Source of the DNA: Cherax quadricarinatus
Taxonomy: Eukaryota > Arthropoda > Malacostraca > Decapoda > Parastacidae
Length of the DNA: 64,000 nucleotides
Assembly: GCF_038502225.1 (NCBI RefSeq)
Contig: NC_091311.1
Span: 28,419,230 to 28,483,229, forward strand
Direction of reading: 5' to 3'
Part shown: piece by piece, positions 33,856 to 45,917 of the stretch
Position numbering within the stretch: the first letter of the stretch is position 1
Layout: each line of letters starts with the position of its first letter
Program-made: the position numbers and the translations under genes
Notes under the pieces: model-generated
What the model was told of the DNA's origin: nothing
The model's database searches: none
The model's input: the letters and a program-made list of their open reading frames with translations, nothing else

Positions 33856-34690
33856 AATTATTTACCAATGAAGTAACTAAGTAGGTAATTACCAACAAAG
33901 TAAATATTAAAAAAAAGAAAGAAAATGTGAAAACGATATTGCGTTATTAATTCATTACTAACCAGCTAACTGCTGCCCGAAATACTCTACACACTCAGGG
34001 GCTTTCAAATAAATTATGAGAATAATATCACCTTTGTGGTGCCAATTGCAAACCATTCTTTATAGAAATAAAGGCTATATTTATCTATCTCTATCCGATG
34101 CGAGAACGTCAACAACCAGGACACAAACTTGAAGATCGACTCCCGTTTTCTTTGCTGCTGGAGCGGGGCATCGTGGGGGAGACTATAAGAAAACTTACAA
34201 GACTCAACAGGATGACGGACGGTAAACACAGGTCTGACGAGGAGTAAGCGAGTGATAAAAGATAATTACAACAGCCGAGGCTATTGATGAAGCATAACGA
34301 CCTGGCCCCCACACTCTAATTGACCCCGAGGATTGAGTTGTTTGTCAAGACCAATTGATTACTTCTGATGATATTACTTGAAGGGGGACAGGAAACGTTG
34401 GGGAGGGGGGAAGGGGGTTGATAATTAGAGAAGCTTGGGTGATTGACTGCCTGAACGTAATAAACAGCCTTAAGGTATTGATTATAAAGGATTAAACATC
34501 AGAGGGGAGAGGGGTGAAGAGTGGGGGAGAGAGATCGTCTTTTTTTTTTTTTAATGTTTCTGCTTGTTGCTACTTATTTTTGCTTGCTTCTGCCTACTTC
34601 AGTTTTCATGTTGTCTTGCTTGTTTCGTATTATGCTCGAAGTATTTCTTCTCTCGGTTTGTGCCAGATTTTCTTAGCGCGCGCGCGCATG
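33856..34690. other. Unannotated sequence
   Basis: No gene or RNA recognised. T-run at 34540-34552. Confidence 0.4.
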
Positions 34691-34704
34691 TGTGTGTGTG
34701 TGTG

Positions 34705-34783
34705 TACTCACCTAGTTGAGGTTGCGGGGGTCGAGTCCGAGCTCCTGGCCCCGCCTCTTCACTGATCGCTACTAGGTCACTCT

Positions 34784-34785
<2 letters not shown>
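34705..34785 (-). mobile_element. LINE family B 3' tail fragment
   Basis: TACTCACCTAGTTGAGGTTG, GGGTCGAGTCCGAGCTCCTG and CTTCACTGATCGCTACTAGG equal the family B tail at 44937-45027. (GT)n lies on both sides. Confidence 0.85.
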
Positions 34786-34826
<41 letters not shown>

Positions 34827-34901
34827 TTGTGTGTATGTGTGTGTGTTTGTGTGTGTGTATGTATGTGTGTATGTGTGTGTGTGTGTGTGTGATGTGTGTG
34901 T

Positions 34902-34971
<70 letters not shown>

Positions 34972-35025
34972 GTGTGTATGTATGTGTGTGTATGTGTGTA
35001 TGTGTGTGTGTGTGTGTGTGTGTGT
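34785..35025. repeat. (GT)n with GTAT interruptions
   Basis: A long GT tract with ATGT and TTGT variants, adjacent to the family B tail. Confidence 0.97.
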
Positions 35026-35640
35026 AACACTTCACATAACATTTACATTGTGACACACAGTCCTGGTCTCCGCATTATAGAATGGACAAAAAATGCACTA
35101 AAAAAACATAGGAATCATAAAATAAATTCCATGTATCGAAAATCTTTCCAGTGAAAGTCTTTCACAACAATGATCTCTCACTCTGAGGGGTAAAATAAGC
35201 GAAGTGTATAAATTAAAAATAGAAATAATTACTAAAACAGTATTCGCATCAACAGATTAAAATTCATGTTAGGAATGGATATAGGAACAAATGATTTGAA
35301 AATAGATTTTTCAATTGTTGGGATTTTATAAAAAAAAAAAATCGCAAATTTGATGTTGATCATGTGATGACTCACTCACTGACTCATTAACATGTTAATA
35401 ACAATGAAAGCTTAAGTAGCCGTGTCATTGATAACAAAAGGTCACCCATGACAGACTGTCTGTGGCAAATCTCGTTATTCTCTTCACTGCTGACTTTTGT
35501 GGCTACTGAGATGGGTTTTTCTTCTCAGTAAAAATAATTTATATGAATCTCTTTTTTTTTGGGGGGGGGGAGGATACATGCCAATAAGATTGGCATCAAA
35601 GTCTCGTCAATATATTCCAAATTTCTGGCATAACCCTTTC
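35026..35640. other. Unannotated AT-rich sequence
   Basis: No gene recognised; G-run at 35561-35570. Confidence 0.4.
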
Positions 35641-37210
35641 TCCACTGGACTCTGAAAAACTATTAACAACATGCCCATGCATTCTGCCCCAGGCCCAGAC
35701 TCGTGGTTCTCCGTGTTCATCAAGACAAGGGTCATTCGACAGTCGCTAACAACAATGGATATAGCCCTACTTCATGAAGGTGGCAGCAAAGCAATAGCAA
35801 GGAATTGTGAACCGATTGCCCTAACATCTCACATTACGAAAATCTTTGAAAGGATTCTAAGAAGCATAATCGCCAACTACTTCGATTCTCAACAGTTGCA
35901 TACCCCAGGGTAATGTGGGTTTAGAGTAGGTCATTCCTGCCTCTCGCAAATACTGGGCCACTATGACATGGTCTTGGATGCAATGAAGGACAAACACAAT
36001 ACAGATGTAGTATACACAAACTTTGCAAAAGCCTTCGATAAGTGCGATCATAGTGCAAAAGCGCTCAAAATGCGTGCTAAAGGAATAACTGGAAAAGTAA
36101 GCAGATGGATCTTTAACTTCCTAACCAAGAGAATACACAAAGTAATAATAGAGTTAAGTCGGACACTGCCACAATGAAAAGCTCTGTTTCATAAGGTACA
36201 ATACTCGCCCACATCCTGTTCCTCATCCTCATATCTGACAGAGAGAGATGCAAACCATAGCACCGTGTCTTTCTTTGTAAAGGATACTAGAATCTCCATG
36301 AGAGTGTCATTCAGTGAAGACACGGTAAATCTCCAAGCGGATATAAACTAAGTTTTCCAAAGATCCACGGACATATTTCAGTTATTCCGTTATGGAAAAC
36401 TTGAGGAAATAATAGCTAGAACGGAGTATGCAACAAATTCTATCCACACAATTGAGTGAAAAACTAATATGAAGGACTTAGGAGAGATAACGTCAGAAGA
36501 CTCACTTTCAAGGGTCACAACAGTGTCATCGTCACAGATGCGAGCAAAATGATAGGATGAAGAGTGAGAACTTTCAAAACAAGGAATGCCATGCTAGTGA
36601 TGAGCCACTCATTTTCTTTAGGCTGGACTACTACTGTACACTAACAGCCCCATTCAAGGCAGGTGAAACTGCAGATCTAAAGTAGTACAGGGAACCTTCA
36701 CTTCACCAATTAGTTCAGTCAGACACCTTCATTACTGGGAACGTTTGAAATCTCTTGACCTGTACCCCGTGGAAGGCAAGCGAGATACATCATCATCTAC
36801 ATCTGGAAAATCCTAGAGAGACTGGTCCCAAATCTGCACACACAAATCACTCTCTACGAAAGCAAAAGTCTGAGCAGACGGTGTAACATACCCCCAACAA
36901 AAGCAGGGTTGTAATGCATACGCTAAGAGACAATGCAGTTAGTGTCCGGGGCCCAAGACTGTTCAACAGACTGCTATCATATATAAAAGGAATTACCAAT
37001 CGACCCCTGGCTGTCTTCATGAGGGATTTGGAAATATATCTAAAGCCAGTGTTCGATCAACCGGGGTGTGGTTCGTATGTTGGATTGCTTGCGGTCGGCA
37101 ATAACAGCCTGGTTGATCAGGTCCTGACCCACCAGGAGGCCTGGTTGAGACCAGGCCGCAGGGGCGTTGACTCTCGGAACATCCTCTACGTAGACTTTCC
37201 AGGTAGGTAA
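35641..37210 (+). pseudogene. LINE family A, longer decayed copy
   Basis: RT motifs in order on the plus strand: APGPDSW (about 35690), ALLHEGGSKAIARNCEPIAL (35760-35820), KIFERILRSIIANYFDSQQL, a stop near 35911, then HYDMVLDAMKDKHNTDVVY and TNFAKAFDKCDH (36010-36050, holding the first catalytic Asp), MRAKGITGKVSRWIFNFLTK. The YADD region near 36290 is frame-broken. C-terminal blocks KAKSLSRRCNI-like (36870) and SVRGPRLFNRLLSYIKGITN (36940), then the tail ending CAGGTAGG at 37205. Multiple stops and indels show it is dead. Confidence 0.87.
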
Positions 37211-37839
37211 TGTAGGAGAAAGAATACAAGAGAGGCGGCAGTTTTGCCTTGTTGCTGTGTAGCAGAGGGTAACTTCCCTGTGGAAGTGTCGCCTGACAAA
37301 ATAGCAGGTAGTGTAGCAATGGCAGTGAGATAGAAGAAGTAGCATAATTTCATACCCTGACCCTGATCATGATGCGCAAATAGGTACCTGCTCGTTCCTT
37401 GTTGCTAATCTGGTAATCTCACTCCCGTGGCTACTGTACCGAAGTGGCGTGGTATCCAGCTGGTACTCAAAAGAGAGGCAATGAGTCTTACTTATTTCAG
37501 TGGTTAAATTTACCATATTGTCAAGTAGCGTCATGGATACAAACAGGTTAGACACAAACAGAAATAGAAGAGGATGAATGCGAGTAGGATCTGCTTCCTA
37601 CGTGGCAGGAGGCCAACGGCAGAACTCCTCTGTAGGAACTCCCTTGCATGAATGGTAGGTCTGCTGTAGAGTGATAACTATTTCTTTTATAACAACCTTC
37701 GGTACTCCCACATTGCACTGCTGTCGAATTCTATATGATAGTTACATTGTGGAAATCAAAGCTAGTTCTTTCCCCGTCGTATTGCATCACACAACATGGG
37801 TTTCTTACGGTATCCTAGAAGCGTGCAGTTGGGTGGTAA
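37211..37839. other. Unannotated sequence
   Basis: No gene or repeat recognised. Confidence 0.4.
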
Positions 37840-38345
37840 TGAGGAGGGAAGTGGAAAAGGAGAAATGAGGTAGTGGTTGGGATAGTGGAGGGAAGGAAAG
37901 GGAGAAGGGAGTATTGGTACTGATGATAGTGGGGAAGAGAGGTGGAGGAAGGGGAGGAAAAAGTGGTGGTAATGGAAGAGGGGATGGAGGAAGGACGATT
38001 AGGAGGTAGTTGTGATGTTGGAGGTGGAGGATGGGAAGTAGTTAGTGCTGGTGTTTGTGGTGTGCTGGGAGGTGGAGGAGGTTGAGGCACTGGTGATGTT
38101 GGAGGAGGGAGGGGAAGGAGGCTTGGGTTATGATCGCGGTAGGGGAAGTAGTTGTGGTGATAGTGCTAGGGGTGGCAGTGGTGGGAGAGATGAAAGTAGA
38201 GGGAGGGGAGTGGATGGTAGCAGGAGGGGTAGGGGTAATGATTGAGGTAGAGGGGATTGGGGTGGGGGAGAATGAAGGAGAGGTAGGGGTGATGATGGAG
38301 TTAGGGGAGGGTGGGGTGGTGATTGCGGTAGGGAAGGCAGGGGTA
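37840..38345. repeat. G/A-rich low-complexity tract
   Basis: Irregular GGTAG, GGAGG and GTGGTG repetition with strong strand asymmetry. Pro/Ser/Thr-rich minus frames and Gly-rich plus frames are composition artefacts. Confidence 0.85.
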
Positions 38346-39711
38346 AAAACCATAATGTCGACAATGTGAGTATTGACGGCTATAAATATACTTTACAGCC
38401 CCTTGTTACGTTACGGCTGCAATTGGCTTGACGGAGCGCCGGTAATTGGCGGAGTTGGCGGTTCTGTTACATCCTGAGCCTCCCCTCCAGCCTTTGTTGT
38501 GTGCGACAGGTACGTTATATATTTATTCAGCGTGCACAAGATCAACTACAATACTGTAGATATCTTTGCCAGCGGTAAGAAAGGAAGCCAGAACCATCTA
38601 GTGGTGGCATGCAACCCTAGATCGTTTGTTAGGGGTGTTGTGGCATTGTGACTTGTCAGTGGAGAGGTAGTTGGAGGGCTGGCACGATTACTTCGTCTGT
38701 GGTAATTGTACCAGCCAGCAAAACTGTCTCAGGTAGTCAACCTGAAAACTCTGGTTTTCTGTGAATTTTCTGGCATTCACTGTTTATCATTAAATCGGAT
38801 TATGCTGAAATCCTCCTAAATTTGTAAATAATGTACACAGCGATTTGGTGAGGTAGAATATATAAATAAAAAAAAATATATTTTCCAGTCTAACTTCTTT
38901 CCCTGTTGAGTGATATTTGTGATTGCTACTGACCGTTGCTTATCGCACACTCCAGTACTATTAGCCAGCAACACAGGTAATGGAGTTGGTGAAAGCCATG
39001 TTCGCCCTCTCCATCCATACGTCCGCCCTCCCGTCCACTTTACGTCCGCATCTCCGCTCACCGGGTGCTACCTAAGCTATCAACACGAGCGACAAGCACA
39101 TAGGAATAGCAGAAACAAAATCTTCACGTATTTGTCATTTGCCGTGTGGAAAAAAAATAGGTGTTGCATTAATAAGGTTGTGGGAGAATCTAAGGTGCTA
39201 TGTTAATTGGGTTGTGGGAGAAAAAAAGGTGCTACATTAATTTTGCTGTGGGATAGAAATATAAAATCCTATAAAAAATCTAAACTTTAAACTTTAACAA
39301 ACATATTCATTATCTTTAAAATTAAGCAATTAAAAGAGGAGAAAAATGCATGATACCAAGTGAAAACTTGGCGGTGATTCATTGATATTCAAGGAGGGGA
39401 TGAGGGAGTTCCTTGATGCCGGTGAAGGGCTCCTAATCCAAGGCATCTGTAGCTATCTTCTCTTTCCTCGGATCAAACCTGAATACTTTCCATTCCCCAG
39501 CCGTTGTGTGACCATGACTGACTCACGGTTGGGTGGGTTAATGGTGTTTAAAGCCTATTTACTACATGAAGGTCATTAAGGCTGCATGTCACCTGATCAC
39601 CACTAGTCAAGAATACCTTAATACCTAAAGTAGGCATTAAACTCGCAGGATGTATGTACTGAGAGACTAACATCTCACTGTGTGATATTAATGATGGTAT
39701 ACAATACTTAT
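38346..39711. other. Unannotated sequence
   Basis: No gene recognised. CCATCTAGTGGTGGCATGC near 38595 echoes, inverted, the CACTAGATGG segment near 660. Confidence 0.4.
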
Positions 39712-39805
39712 AAGCTGATTAATAAGACATATGTAACAGTTGGGTATCTTTAATGCCAAAACGTTCTGCCTGCACAGCAGGCAACACCAGTCGAATAAAG
39801 GCAAG
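39712..39805 (-). mobile_element. Penelope-type terminal repeat fragment (family 4)
   Basis: On the minus strand: GACTGGTGTTGCCTGCTGTG, then CAGGCAGAACGTTTTGGC, then TTAAAGATACCCAACTGTTA and CATATGTCTTA. The order (CTGaTGa-like box, GC-rich hairpin, GAAcGT, then AAAGATACCCA and a YATATGTCTTA-type end) is that of the family 1 tail. It is joined directly to the Tc1 remnant. Confidence 0.6.
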
Positions 39806-40567
39806 TACAACAACAATAGTTGAGATCCTAGTCCATCTTGGCATGATAGTATCACTTAATTGCTGCAGATTTGTCGGCTGCATACTTACACTGCGAATAT
39901 TCTCTCCCACCACATCCCAAAGATTTACGCCAAATTCTGACCCTACCATCTGAATGTCGCAAAAAAATAGCGATTCGTCAAACCAGGAGATCTTTGTTCA
40001 GTATTCAATTGTCTAGTTTTGGCGAGCTTGTGTCCATTGTAGCCTCAGTTGCCTGTTCCTAACTGATAGGATTGGAACCCAGTGTGTTCTTCCGCTGCTG
40101 TAGCACACTTCACTTCAAGGTTCTAAGTGTTGTGCGTTAGGGGGATGCTTTTCTGCATACAATTGTTATTCGAGGTACTGTCGCCTTCCTGTCAGCTTGA
40201 ACCAGTCTGGCCATTCTCCACTAACCTCTGTCATTATCAAGGCTTTCTCGCCCACAAAGCTGCTGCTCACTGGATGTTTTGCTTTTCACAACATTCTTTG
40301 TAATCTATAGACTGTTGTGGGAGAAAATCCTAGATCAGCAGTTTCTGAGATGCTCAAACAGCCCCGTCTGGCACCAACAACTATTCCATGGTCAAATTCA
40401 CTAAGCTCCCATTTCTTCCCCATTCTATTCTGTCTGAGCAACAGTAGAAACTCTTGACAATGTCTACATACTTTTAGGCACTGAGGTACTGCAAAGTGAT
40501 TGGCTGATTAGACATTTGTATTAACGAGGTGTAAGGGTGTAACTGATAAAGTGGCCACTGGGTGTAT
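39806..40567 (-). pseudogene. Tc1-like DNA transposon, internally deleted
   Basis: The minus-strand start codon at 40423 opens MGKKWELSEFDHGIVVGARR and LSISETADLGFSPTTVYRL, a helix-turn-helix DNA-binding domain of a Tc1-type transposase. Frames then break. Near 39990-40010 WFDES marks the first catalytic Asp block. The central catalytic part is deleted, since the HSDGRVRIW-type block runs straight into LWDVVGENIRSVSMQPTNLQ and QLSDTIMPRWTRIS (39830-39920), the C-terminal helix region. The right end CACCCAGTGGCCACTTTATC near 40567 is the terminal inverted repeat; the left one is missing. From memory a very similar transposon is common in teleost fish genomes. Confidence 0.8.
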
Positions 40568-40679
40568 AACTACATTTTAAGTACGTACGAAGCATCTTTA
40601 GTGTTCCAAATTGATTGCTTCAATGTAGACAACGAACACTTAAGTTATCACTTTTAAATGTTTTCCTGCATATCCTCTT

Positions 40680-40684
<5 letters not shown>

Positions 40685-40733
<49 letters not shown>

Positions 40734-40735
40734 TA
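40685..40735. repeat. (CT)n microsatellite
   Basis: CT tract with one CTAT interruption. Confidence 0.96.
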
Positions 40736-40864
40736 TCCTAACGTGTGCTACAGAGGAGTTCTGGGCCGTAGTGATTTAGCAGGCTGTAAATTTCACTGAT
40801 AGCGCTAAAATTATGACGGCTTAGTTTCTTGTGGACAGAAAATTTACTAACCCATTGTGTTTAT

Positions 40865-40868
<4 letters not shown>

Positions 40869-40940
<72 letters not shown>
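40869..40940. repeat. (GA)n microsatellite
   Basis: About 35 GA units. With the CT tract at 40685 it could pair as an inverted repeat across 130 bp. Confidence 0.97.
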
Positions 40941-40943
<3 letters not shown>

Positions 40944-41289
40944 AAAGAAATAGGACAACTGATATTCATTGTTTATTTCCGAGTATCTCAGGCTCTGTCT
41001 GCCTACCTGTCTGTCTCTGTTATATCCAAGTTCCACCTTAATCGAAGAATGCATGGAGCTCCCTGCTGGCTTCCAGGTGAATTACCACAACACTCGATGC
41101 AAAGCGGATATCAGGCATCGAGGACGACCTCAGCTCTTGATACCTGTCGTTACCCGTAAGACCGGCCTAACATGGTCTAGCATGGCCTAGCATAGCCCAG
41201 CATGCCATAGCAGGGCCCAGCAGGCATACTTCAGTAATCTTTTATGTTCCTATACATTTCCTCAAAATGTACAGGTTGAAGATCCCCCA
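40941..41289. other. Unannotated, with AGCATGGCCT-type repeat
   Basis: AGCATGGTCT, AGCATGGCCT, AGCATAGCCC, AGCATGCCAT and AGCAGGGCCC follow one another at 41168-41222 as a 10-bp tandem repeat. No gene recognised. Confidence 0.6.
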
Positions 41290-42335
41290 CTGAGATCTTA
41301 GATGGATGTACTGGTTGAAGATTCTCTAGGTCCTGCTGAGGTCCATAATGGATGTACTGGTTGCCATGACGAGTCTGGTGTTGCTTTATAGAGTGATATG
41401 GAGGCGTTCAGGGCTATTTGGCTTTTGGAAAGGATGAAATTTTGTTCAAATTGGGGGCCACTGAGTGTATAGTTGATGTGTAGGATTAGCTCCTGGCAGT
41501 CTTTGGTGATGGATGGAAAATTTACAGGCCATCTTTTGAACGTATTTATTGTAACCAAACTGCACATATATCCATTGTAACTTCCATACATGTTTTTCAG
41601 AAAAACGAAGCTTTTAATTAATTTTTTTTTTCAAGAAATTCGGTCCCGAAGATGAGATATGGTCTCAAGAAAAAGCCATCGATGGTATCTCATTTAGTCT
41701 AGTATCTTGAGTGGAATATTAGGATGTGAAATCGTATTTATTTGTTGAATTTCTGTAACTCTTGTTGTTTTATACTTTGAAGATGAGGACGTCGAAGAAT
41801 GGTAACCTGTCACTGATCTCTTCAAGAGTGAACTGTATTGCTGGTTCAACTTCAGTGAGTCTTCTCTGCAGATCATGGATGTCAAAACGTTAAAAGGGAT
41901 AACGAGGGCGCCATTCACGTATCACATCCATGTAACGTTGCTGGAGATAATGTTGATAAAGCGTTCAGTTCCTAAACTTTGCTTGTATAGGTTCCTCCAA
42001 ACACGCGCTGATAAGTGAACCACTGCCCATATGTTTGCTTGTAGAGGATTATGCAGAAAATTAAACAGTTAAATTAGATTCAAAGCTCAGTAAGATCGAT
42101 AACATCTCCAGAGCTTAATTAAGGTCCTGACTGACTGTACGTCGACGAAGGGCTTGTGTAGTGAGTACTTTTGTAAAAAAAAAAAGTCAAGAAACATTAT
42201 GACTGTTTAGTTTCTTGTTCCGGACAGGGAGGTCTCTAATATGGTTAAGGAGGTTCCCGAGTACTTTAAATGGGAGAAGCTGATAGTTCCCAAGAGGTAG
42301 GAAAAGAGTTTGTAAAGAACTCCGGCTACCATCAT
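41290..42335 (-). pseudogene. Second Penelope-like element, strongly decayed
   Basis: On the minus strand, QRRLTEVEPAIQFTLEEISD and RLPFFDVL (about 41780-41880) match the LNATEPGIQFTLEEES...IPFLDVL block of the 23.5-25 kb element. FILSKSQIALNASISL (about 41400-41470) matches its ILPNSQVALNIS segment. The upstream part (42160-42335) aligns with 24500-24605 of the first element. The catalytic YVDD region is not legible and the GIY-YIG domain is largely gone. Confidence 0.75.
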
Positions 42336-42744
42336 TACCCTTTCAACCGCTACAACCATTATTTCCTCTACCACTATTACTACGACTTTTTAAGTCCCTC
42401 CTCCCGTACCTAACTATGTTCCTTTGCATACTCTCGGTGTCCTTGCAGTATTACCACCTTGATAAGTTCCTGCAGTACGATACTCAGCCACAAGCGTATT
42501 AGTTGCTTTATGTACGTAAGAGGAGAACTACGGCTTCGTTGTGTTTTTATAACAAAAATAAGATAAAGCCTCCAGTGGGAGTAACCTTGAGCTAAAAAAA
42601 ATTATTCATCACTCCTGTAATATAACCCACATCGTACAGGCTTTCACTGGGACAAAGTTTAGCTCTAGTGTAGAGCGATAAAGATCTATAGAGAGCGTAA
42701 GTTTGCTCAAGTTAAGCGTTTGTTCTGCGAATATCAGATTCGTC
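42336..42744. other. Unannotated sequence
   Basis: No gene or repeat recognised. Confidence 0.35.
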
Positions 42745-43060
42745 AAAACTAAGGTACTGAGGCTGAGGGACTGATTACCTCATCCTCTGTTGTCTTCTAT
42801 GTTTAGTTTTGCAAAGCTGAGGGGACTGATTACATTATCTTCCACTGTGTTCTTTGTATAGCTCTGCATCGATGACACACTCATTACCTTACCTTCCATC
42901 TTCCGTGTATATGTGTATAGTTCTGTAAAACTAAGGACCTGATCACCTCATCTTCTACTATATTCGGAAGTTCGGATATCATCTTTATATTGAACTGATA
43001 AAGCCACTGGTTGGCAACGCGTCTTTAAATACAAATACTCTGGTGTTACACACGTGTCGA
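42745..43060 (+). mobile_element. Penelope-type terminal repeat (family 1) with internal tandem repeat
   Basis: GCTGAGGGACTGATTACCTC and related phrases recur three to four times about 68 bp apart (42752-42960). They are followed by ACTGATAAAGCCACTGG, TTGGCAACGCGTC, AAATACAAATACTCTGGTGT and ACACGTGTC. This is the same module order as the right arm at 10630-10762. The GAAAC box is mutated here to CAACGC. Confidence 0.7.
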
Positions 43061-43970
43061 ACTCCTCATAACTGTCAAGAATTGCTCTGACATAAGTACC
43101 ATGAATTGTCATAACTACCACGAGTTTCCTCTGCCATTAACTACCATGAGCTGTCATAACTACCATGAGTTGCCCTGCCCGCAGAAAGTGTGTTCATCTC
43201 GTTGCATTGTGAGACTAAAGGAATGGCCTCAATAAATTACCAGAGATAAAGGAACACTATGAACCTGCTTGGCTGCCTCCTCTCCTTCCTCCCTCCTTTA
43301 CCCCTTTCCCTCCCCCTCTCCTTCCTTTACCCTCTCCCTCCCGCTTTCCTTCTTGCACTCCCTCCCTCCCTCTTTGTGCTCCTCATTCGCTTATTCAGGA
43401 AATATCATTGTGTGTTCAGTTTTCCTCAGCCTTTTGTATTTTCCTCAGATTATGTATATTAATTTGATATAGAGGGCCTCTAGGACGTCAGGAGGAGGGA
43501 GGGGGAGCTAGGGTGGATGGGTGGTTGGGTTTGTAGTTGGGTTTGTGGGTGGGTGGGTGTATGGGTGGGTGGGTTTAAGGGAGCCTAGAGGAGAGACTGG
43601 TGCAGACCATTCACCAGTTTATTCCTTCCAGTTCAGTGAGAGATAAAGTCAAGTCCTGTATATTTCTTTCTACGGAAGTCAAGGATGAGGAAGAAATGAG
43701 GAGAAGTATCAGGAGGAAGAGGAGTATGAGGAGGAAGAGGAGGAAAAAGAGAAGGGGAGAAGGTGGGGTCCTTCAAGAAAACTGAATATAGGACAGATGT
43801 CAGGTGAAGCAAGGAGTCAGCAGCGCCAGTATGGAGCCTAAACATGGATATTTATATCCTAAAACACAAGAAGGTCAGATTTTGAAAAAAAAAAAATGAA
43901 CTTGGGTTGATATAATTAGAACGTAGAAAGTACTCATGGGATTTCACTGGGTGGATTGGGAAAGATGACT
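43061..43970. other. Low-complexity stretches without gene
   Basis: Contains CT-rich (43268-43385), GGGTGGGT-rich (43500-43580) and GA-rich (43680-43770) stretches. Frames over these are compositional. A short CATGAGTTGTCATAACTACC-like phrase is repeated three times near 43085-43170. Confidence 0.55.
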
Positions 43971-43974
43971 GCTA

Positions 43975-44720
43975 CTAGTTTCACCCTCTGCTGGCTGCCC
44001 GAGCCCTTTCATGCCTGTTCTTAAAGCTATGTATACATACTGCCTCTAGCCCTTCGTTGTGTAGGTGGCTAAACTTCCTGACCACTTTAAGGTTAAAGAA
44101 GACTATCCTAACATCCCTGTGACTCATCTGTGTTTTTAATCTCCAGCTGTGACCTCGTGTATCCGAGACCTTCCTATCAAGCAGACTCTTCCTGACCACC
44201 GTGTCAATTCTTCTATTTTGTACATCGTAATCATGTCGCCTCTGGGCCTCCTGTCTTCTAGTGTCATCAGTTTAACCTTCTATAGCGTCTCCATAGTACA
44301 TATCCCTTAGTTCTGGGACAAGTTCCATCGGAAACATTTTCACTTTTTGTAGTTTAGTTACATGCTTTACATGCGGGTTCCACAACGGCGCTGCATAAAA
44401 GATGGGCCTGACATTCTCCGTGTATAAGGCCATGAATGACTTCTTGTTGATGTTCCTGAAAGCTGCTCTTAAATCTGTCAGTCTCGTGTTAGCTGCAGCG
44501 GAACTGTGCTCACATCCAGGTTCTTTTCTTTGAGAGAGGTTTGCAGTCTTTGTCTCCCCTGAGTCTGTATATTGTTTCCGGACGTCTATGTCCTCCTCTG
44601 ATTATCATAATTCTGCGTTTGCTGGGATTAAATTCCAGTAGCCACTTGTCAAACCTGTCCTGCAGCTTAACCAGGTCCATCTGAAGTATTTCCTGGTCTA
44701 CTACTGTTTTTAAAATAATC
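43975..44720 (-). pseudogene. Diverged LINE B-like RT C-terminal region
   Basis: The minus strand reads ILQMDLVKLQDRFDKWLLEF and NPSKRRIMII (about 44600-44700), the region after the catalytic box in CR1/jockey RTs. Then come QMSHRDVRIVFFNLKVVRKF and IHSFKNRHERARAASRG (about 43985-44130) as the terminal domain. It is older and more diverged than other B copies, with several breaks. Confidence 0.75.
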
Positions 44721-44781
44721 ATTCGGGTATATGCACTCACCTATTTTTGTTTGCAGGGGACGATTCACAACACCTGGTCCC

Positions 44782-44784
<3 letters not shown>

Positions 44785-44830
<46 letters not shown>
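44785..44830. repeat. (GT)n microsatellite
   Basis: GT tract next to LINE B-like tail sequence (about 44740-44905), which repeats the GGTCGC...CTCCTGGCCCCGCC tail twice. Confidence 0.95.
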
Positions 44831-44831
<1 letters not shown>

Positions 44832-44929
44832 CTCACTTATTTCTGGTTGCATTGGGTCGCGTCTCTGCTCCTGGCCCCGCCTCTTTGCTTCCTGCTACTG
44901 AGTGTACTCTTTTCTGGCTGTGAGAGTGA

Positions 44930-45443
44930 GTGTGTGTACTCACCTAGTTGTACTCACCTAGTTGAGGTTGCGGGGGTCGAGTCCGAGCTCCTGGCCCCGC
45001 CTCTTCACTGATCGCTACTAGGTCACTCTCCCTGAGCCGTGAGCTTTATCATACCTCTGCTTAAAGCTATGTATGGATCCTGCCTCCACTACATCGCTTC
45101 CCAAACTATTCCACTTACTGACTACTCTGTGGCTGAAGAAATACTTCCTAACATCCCTGTGATTCATCTGTGTCTTCAGCTTCCAACTGTGTCCCCTTGT
45201 TACTGTGTCCAATCTCTGGAACATCCTGTCTTTGTCCACCTTGTCAATTCCTCTCAGTATTTTGTATATCGTTATCATGTCCCCCCTATCTCTCCTGTCC
45301 TCCAGTGTCGTCAGGTTGATTTCCCTTAACCTCTCCTCGTAGGACATACCTCTTAGCTCTGGGACTAGTCTTGTTGCAAACCTTTGCACTTTCTCTAGTT
45401 TCTTCACGTGCTTGGCTAGGTGTGGGTTCCAAACTGGTGCCGC

Positions 45444-45447
<4 letters not shown>
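44930..45447 (-). pseudogene. LINE family B C-terminal domain, best-preserved minus copy
   Basis: An uninterrupted minus frame 45407-45018 gives 129 residues: KKLEKVQRFATRLVPELRGM, SYEERLREINLTTLEDRRDR, GDMITIYKILRGIDKVDKDR, VTRGHSWKLKTQMNHRDVRK and IHSFKQRYDKAHGSGRVT. The 3' tail with two TACTCACCTAGTTG copies is at 44937-44970. The element is 5' truncated where (GT)n begins at 45448. It is the RT thumb/C-terminus only. Confidence 0.9.

Positions 45448-45504
<57 letters not shown>
45448..45504. repeat. (GT)n microsatellite
   Basis: GT tract at the truncated 5' end of a LINE B copy. Confidence 0.97.
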
Positions 45505-45507
<3 letters not shown>

Positions 45508-45796
45508 AGTACAAGATAAAATTATGAAGAAGGGAGTGTCTGAGGAAGAGGGGAGAGACATGGAGAGAAGGGGAGAGAAAAGTGTATAATTGTAACACTG
45601 AGGGAGACGGACAATGATCGTAGGAACAAGAGAGACGAATGACAAGAGGGAAAGGGAACAGGAAACGGGAGTAAAGTGAGGAGGAAGAAAGGTGGAAAGG
45701 GAAGTGAGAAGGAATATAGAAGACAGGGAGTGTGGAAGGTTAAAAATATTTACGGAAGTAAAAAAAAAATATTTAGTAAAGAAGCACCTAAAATTC

Positions 45797-45800
<4 letters not shown>
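45505..45800. other. Purine-rich sequence
   Basis: GA/AG-rich sequence without recognised gene. Confidence 0.4.
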
Positions 45801-45841
<41 letters not shown>

Positions 45842-45917
45842 AAACAACCACTCTGAAAGAATAGAGAAATTCCAAGCGCTTTCGTGACTCACATTATCAA
45901 GGAACTATGATATATAT

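Noticed and set aside
37815..38369. Pro/Ser/Thr-rich or Gly-rich proteins
   Set aside because: The strand-asymmetric purine-rich tract gives open frames in several phases; no domain is visible.
40685..40940. CT and GA tracts as a designed long inverted repeat
   Set aside because: Dinucleotide tracts of both kinds are scattered throughout the window, so the pairing is probably coincidental.
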